DNA of 7,138 bases from CAMAVK01 sp964362485 (lineage in GTDB: Archaea > Nanobdellota > Nanobdellia > Woesearchaeales > GW2011-AR9). The position numbers and the translations under genes are program-made. Shown one piece after another: positions 4,796 through 7,138 of this stretch (position 1 is its first letter; the number at the start of each line of letters is the position of its first letter). Under the pieces are notes generated by a model. It ran no database searches. It was not told the origin of the DNA and saw only the letters and a program-made list of their open reading frames with translations. The stretch lies in the NCBI GenBank assembly GCA_964362485.1, contig CAYIEX010000088.1:1-7138 (forward strand), written 5' to 3'.

Positions 4796-6199
4796 CTAGT
4801 GAGGTATAGGGATCGTTTGTTCACTTCTAGGCCCAACCCCTATTTTAGTTACCGGGCAGTCAATGGCGCTACTAATTCTACGGATCAAATCCTTAACCTG
4901 TCGTGGTAATTCGTCATGATTCCTCATCTCAGCTAGATCTTCACTAAATGGCTCGGCATATTCTATAATGGGCTCAACCTCACGAAGCCTTTTCTCACTT
5001 GTGGGTACGCAATCTACCATTTTTCCGTTTATTTTGTGACCCACAACAAGAGGAATTCCAGGAAGAGATGAACCAGCAAAGACTTTCAATTGGTCAAATT
5101 TCCGAATATACACCTCACTCATTCCATTGAGGGTTACAGTTTCCTCAAGATAACTAAGATCTAATGCACCTAGGCGGCGGGGTCTTTTTGTGTTTGTACC
5201 ATACTCATTGCCAACCATTCGTAGCCCAACGCCTAGTAAAAAAGGATTGTCTGATTGTAGAAGTGTGGAAGGTTGGTAATTTTGCGTTTCAAATTCTTTG
5301 GTGTGTTTAGGTTTTCCATTCTCATCTTTTTCATCACAATATAGTTCAGACCTTCTACCACCAAACTCAGAGGGGAAGGGACCATTTCCAACACGTGTTT
5401 CCAACGCCTTTGTAACACCGATGACTTTGATAGGATAGGTAATAGGAAGACCACTGCCAACGTAGGCAGCGGCAGCAATGGTATTACTCCCCGTACTATA
5501 GGGTCGTGTACCAAAAATGTTATCGAGACGTGTACCTTGGCCTCCTTCAAAAAGAATTCTGCTCCCGTTTTTTGCTTTTGTAGCAAGCCAAGTAGGATCT
5601 AAGACAATGTGTTCAGATAATTCTGCTGCTGCTTCAATGATACTATTTATTGATGGAATCTTCGGATTTGGTTCAGCGCCGTACAGACTCTGAACATATC
5701 GAAAATTTTCCTGCATTACTTCACGAGCAAATTGTGGGTCTTCGACAAGATCAGCAACACGCAGATCACAGAGGCGGTCACCCTGACGCCGCAAGGCACG
5801 AGCGGCATAGGCAGGACCTATTCCGTTCCCAGTGGTTCCAATTCCGCCACCATGTATATTGTCATCATATATTTGACTTGGCTGAACGACAACTGCCAGA
5901 CCTGCGATGAATAATCGATCTTTTAAATGAAAACCGTATTGTTCCATTTCTTTTTTTTCTGCGAGAAGGGCAGGAAGGTCAAGTGTCATCCCCATTCCAT
6001 CATACAATAGACAATGAGAATGACGCACACCTGCGGGAATTTGGCGAACTGCATATTTTCCATCAAGAACATGACCAGCGTTTTTTCCACCCTGAAAACG
6101 AACTACAATATCATGATCGGCTGCTGCTTGATCAACGCTGTCACCTTTTCCTTCATCGCCCCACGCGGCGCCTATAATAGCTGTTCCTGAATATTCCAT
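4796..6199 (-). CDS. purA: Adenylosuccinate synthase (PurA), with an internal insertion
   Basis: PurA joins IMP and aspartate with GTP hydrolysis to form adenylosuccinate, the first committed step to AMP. Seen are AAWGDEGKG (11-19) with catalytic base D15, FQGGKNAGH (35-43) with catalytic acid H43, IGTTGNGIGPAY (120-131), EGGQGTRLD (218-226), RPYSTGSNT (232-240), GNGPFPSE (271-278), NEYGTNTKRPRRLG (331-344), KFD (367-369) for guanine recognition and GVGPRSEQT (454-462). IMP contacts recalled from E. coli map to N40, T123, R137, Q221, T236 and R339. At 467 residues it is longer than the roughly 430 of bacterial PurA and much longer than the roughly 340 of typical archaeal forms. About 39 extra residues lie between GNGPFPSE and NEYG. 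The usual Lys after GDEGKG is Asp (D20), and Arg in GTTGRG is Asn (N125). Asp rather than Ser/Gly at position 15 argues against phage PurZ. A TATA-like box and no SD support the start. Confidence 0.95.
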   Translation of the reverse strand: MEYSGTAIIGAAWGDEGKGDSVDQAAADHDIVVRFQGGKNAGHVLDGKYAVRQIPAGVRHSHCLLYDGMGMTLDLPALLAEKKEMEQYGFHLKDRLFIAGLAVVVQPSQIYDDNIHGGGIGTTGNGIGPAYAARALRRQGDRLCDLRVADLVEDPQFAREVMQENFRYVQSLYGAEPNPKIPSINSIIEAAAELSEHIVLDPTWLATKAKNGSRILFEGGQGTRLDNIFGTRPYSTGSNTIAAAAYVGSGLPITYPIKVIGVTKALETRVGNGPFPSEFGGRRSELYCDEKDENGKPKHTKEFETQNYQPSTLLQSDNPFLLGVGLRMVGNEYGTNTKRPRRLGALDLSYLEETVTLNGMSEVYIRKFDQLKVFAGSSLPGIPLVVGHKINGKMVDCVPTSEKRLREVEPIIEYAEPFSEDLAEMRNHDELPRQVKDLIRRISSAIDCPVTKIGVGPRSEQTIPIPH

Positions 6200-6220
6200 T
6201 AGCAGAAGAGTACAATATTG

Positions 6221-6230
6221 CTATTTAAGC
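6221..6230 (-). promoter_or_regulatory. TATA-like promoter of purA
   Basis: GCTTAAATAG on the minus strand ends 21 nt before the ATG at 6199; the core 9-mer and its spacing are identical to those of lgt. No SD lies between. It shares a 92-nt gap with the divergent regulator promoter. Confidence 0.7.
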
Positions 6231-6254
6231 TTTTCAGAACTCGAGGAGTATGAT

Positions 6255-6270
6255 CCAAAATTATTTATAG
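6255..6270 (+). promoter_or_regulatory. BRE and TATA-like promoter of the winged-helix regulator gene
   Basis: CCAAAA (6255-6260, resembling a TFB-recognition element) is followed by TTATTTATAG (6261-6270), which ends 21 nt before the ATG at 6292. No SD is present. A GTAGT direct repeat surrounds the region between box and start (6270-6285), a possible but unproven regulatory site. Confidence 0.65.
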
Positions 6271-6291
6271 TAGTGATGCAGTAGTAAAAAG

Positions 6292-6873
6292 ATGTCAAAA
6301 AAACAATTCCTATTTGTAGATTTAAACGACAATAAACTCAAATCTCTGGGTGAAACAATTACGAGTGAGACGAGCCGGAAGATATTAAATTACCTTGTGG
6401 GTAAGGAAGATACGGAAGCAAAAATTGCTGAAAGTCTTGGACTTCCTATTTCTACGGCTCATTATCATCTGCAGAAATTACAGCAGGCGGGCCTTGTGCG
6501 GGTGGATGAGTTCCATTATAGCCAGAAAGGAAGAGAAGTAAATCATTACAAGCTGGTTCATGAGTATATAATTATTGGCCCGCAACGCGCAGGACTTTCA
6601 GAGCGATTACGAGCAGTATTACCCATGGCGCTGATTTCACTAGGAATTGCTGCAGTGATACAATGGATTACGCTTCCTACTCAGCAGGCAGTAACGACAG
6701 CGGAGTCTGCTCCGATGATGAAAGCGGATGTGATGATGATGGCGGAGCCAGTCGTGCAGGGTCAAAGCGATTTGGCACTCTGGTTCTTATTGGGGAGCGC
6801 GGTTGCCATGTTGGGATATGTTGTCTATGGGATTGTAAGTGATTATAGCCAAAAGAAAAAATCTTCCGGGTAA
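6292..6873 (+). CDS. Membrane-anchored winged helix-turn-helix (ArsR-like) transcription regulator
   Basis: The 193-residue protein joins an N-terminal winged helix to two C-terminal membrane helices. After a short lead (1-20), TSETSRKILNYLV is helix 1 (about 24-36). TEAKIAESLGLP and ISTAHYHLQKLQQAGLV (41-69) form the HTH, with STAHYHLQKL as recognition helix. DEFHYSQKGREVNHYKL (72-88) is the wing. This is the usual ArsR/archaeal wHTH plan. Hydrophobic segments at about 109-128 and 161-182 would span the membrane with both ends in the cytoplasm, leaving a 30-residue outside loop. That loop has five Met in nine residues (142-150). A basic tail (QKKK) follows helix 2. Such one-component membrane regulators are common in archaea; the signal is unknown. 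It is divergent from purA with a shared 92-nt promoter gap, so autoregulation or effects on purA are possible. Confidence 0.88.
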   Translation: MSKKQFLFVDLNDNKLKSLGETITSETSRKILNYLVGKEDTEAKIAESLGLPISTAHYHLQKLQQAGLVRVDEFHYSQKGREVNHYKLVHEYIIIGPQRAGLSERLRAVLPMALISLGIAAVIQWITLPTQQAVTTAESAPMMKADVMMMAEPVVQGQSDLALWFLLGSAVAMLGYVVYGIVSDYSQKKKSSG

Positions 6874-6984
6874 GCAATGAAGGAGAGACTCGTTACGGGT
6901 TATAGTTGTGCAAATAGTATACAAGTGGAGTTGTATTCATGAGGCGTACGATGACTTTTATTGGACTTGAAGTTTACTGAGGGG

Positions 6985-6996
6985 TATATTAAAAAG
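6985..6996 (+). promoter_or_regulatory. TATA-like promoter of the lipoprotein gene
   Basis: TATATTAAAAAG lies 30-41 nt before the ATG at 7026, further than in the leaderless genes, so a leader of about ten bases is expected. That leader would carry the SD-like GGTGA. Confidence 0.55.
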
Positions 6997-7006
6997 TTCT
7001 TTTTTT
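6997..7006 (+). terminator. T-tract, possible terminator of the regulator gene nested in the next promoter
   Basis: TTCTTTTTTT, identical to the 10-mer at 397-406, sits directly after the TATA-like box of the lipoprotein gene and before its predicted transcription start. No stem precedes it. It may end the regulator transcript or simply be an easily melted stretch. Confidence 0.35.
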
Positions 7007-7014
7007 GCTTAATT

Positions 7015-7019
7015 GGTGA
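7015..7019 (+). promoter_or_regulatory. SD-like site for the lipoprotein gene
   Basis: GGTGA, complementary to the 3' end of archaeal 16S rRNA, lies 6 nt before the ATG at 7026 and supports that start. Confidence 0.55.
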
Positions 7020-7025
7020 AGTATA

Positions 7026-7138
7026 ATGAAACAACTCTATTTGATTGTAGGGTTGGTTTTGAGTGTGTTATTGGTTGGATGTGTTGACTCAGGTCGAGAA
7101 CTACCAAAAGTGCCAGAATATGACATAATACTCCCGGA
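7026..7138 (+). CDS. N-terminus of a probable lipoprotein, 3' truncated by the window end
   Basis: Thirty-seven codons are visible before the sequence ends. The N-terminus is a textbook lipoprotein signal: a short basic start (MK), a hydrophobic core (LYLIVGLVLSVLL) and a lipobox LVGC with the Cys at position 19. After the Cys the chain turns polar (VDSGRELPKVPEYD), as expected for a tether leading to an exported domain. The protein would be exported, lipidated on C19 and anchored on the outer face of the membrane; Lgt encoded at 2026-2823 is the enzyme able to do this. The mature domain is not in the window, so its function cannot be stated. An SD-like GGTGA and a TATA-like box upstream support expression from its own promoter. 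Confidence 0.82.
   Translation, partial: MKQLYLIVGLVLSVLLVGCVDSGRELPKVPEYDIILP

Noticed and set aside
5233..5586. 117-codon minus-strand frame inside purA
   Set aside because: Same-strand alternate frame inside a clear adenylosuccinate synthase; low-complexity hydrophobic product, no start signal.
4796..6199. PurZ (2-aminoadenylosuccinate synthase of Z-genome phages)
   Set aside because: PurZ replaces the catalytic Asp of the W-G-D-E-G-K-G motif; here D15 is present, and no phage genes are nearby.
6877..6980. Two tiny reading frames (21 and 13 codons) overlapping as ATGA between the regulator and lipoprotein genes
   Set aside because: Very short, no convincing SD before the first, and no recognisable product; chance frames are likely.
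6946..6980. C/D-box-like sRNA (GATGA followed by CTGA)
   Set aside because: The C box deviates from RUGAUGA, only one box pair is seen, and no flanking terminal stem is visible.
7021..7026. Bacterial -10 box TATAAT
   Set aside because: It overlaps the lipoprotein start codon itself and has no -35 partner at suitable spacing; the spacer between SD and ATG explains it.
1..7138. CRISPR array, insertion sequence, integrase or tRNA attachment site
   Set aside because: No regularly spaced repeats, transposase or recombinase motifs, or cloverleaf-like segments were seen on either strand.

Overview
The window looks like a compact archaeal chromosome segment, most plausibly from an uncultivated DPANN-type lineage such as Woesearchaeota; the lineage is inference and cannot be fixed without database searches. 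The archaeal reading rests on what the sequence shows. Most start codons have no Shine-Dalgarno (SD) motif but carry an A/T-rich TATA-like box about 22-31 nt upstream, the layout of leaderless archaeal transcripts. Genes often end in T-runs. There is a membrane-anchored winged-helix regulator of a type common in archaea. Overall base composition is A/T-rich and intergenic gaps are short.

Layout. Positions 1-393 (+) hold the C-terminal end of a probable receiver-like protein, followed by a T-rich terminator and a small orphan gene (442-795, +) with a strong SD. A hairpin/T-run terminator separates it from three minus-strand genes read right to left: a GNAT acetyltransferase (2849-3334), a prolipoprotein diacylglyceryl transferase lgt (2026-2823) and a diacylglycerol-kinase-family lipid kinase (884-1966). 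Each has its own TATA-like box. Divergent from the GNAT gene is a PIG-L/LmbE-type deacetylase (3445-4191, +); the two are driven from a 110-bp region holding mirror-image TAAGTTTA boxes at identical distances from the two starts. The deacetylase overlaps tail-to-tail with an unrecognised gene (4174-4746, -), which lies downstream of a divergent purA (adenylosuccinate synthase, 4796-6199, -). Divergent from purA is a winged-helix regulator with two membrane helices (6292-6873, +). The window ends inside a gene for a probable lipoprotein (7026-7138, +) with a clear signal peptide and lipobox.

Functional links. Lgt would lipidate the cysteine of proteins such as the one starting at 7026, so enzyme and plausible substrate lie in one window. 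The lipid kinase next to lgt suggests a small membrane-lipid theme. The GNAT/deacetylase pair could act on the same kind of amine in opposite directions, but that is speculative. purA is housekeeping IMP-to-AMP synthesis; its sequence is unusual, with an internal insertion and changes next to the active site. No RNA genes, CRISPR arrays, insertion sequences or integrase-type elements were seen, and no clear multigene defence or other novel system is evident. The points most worth a second look are the bacterial-type lipoprotein pathway in an archaeal setting, the symmetric bidirectional promoter, the aberrant PurA and the Met-rich loop in the membrane regulator.
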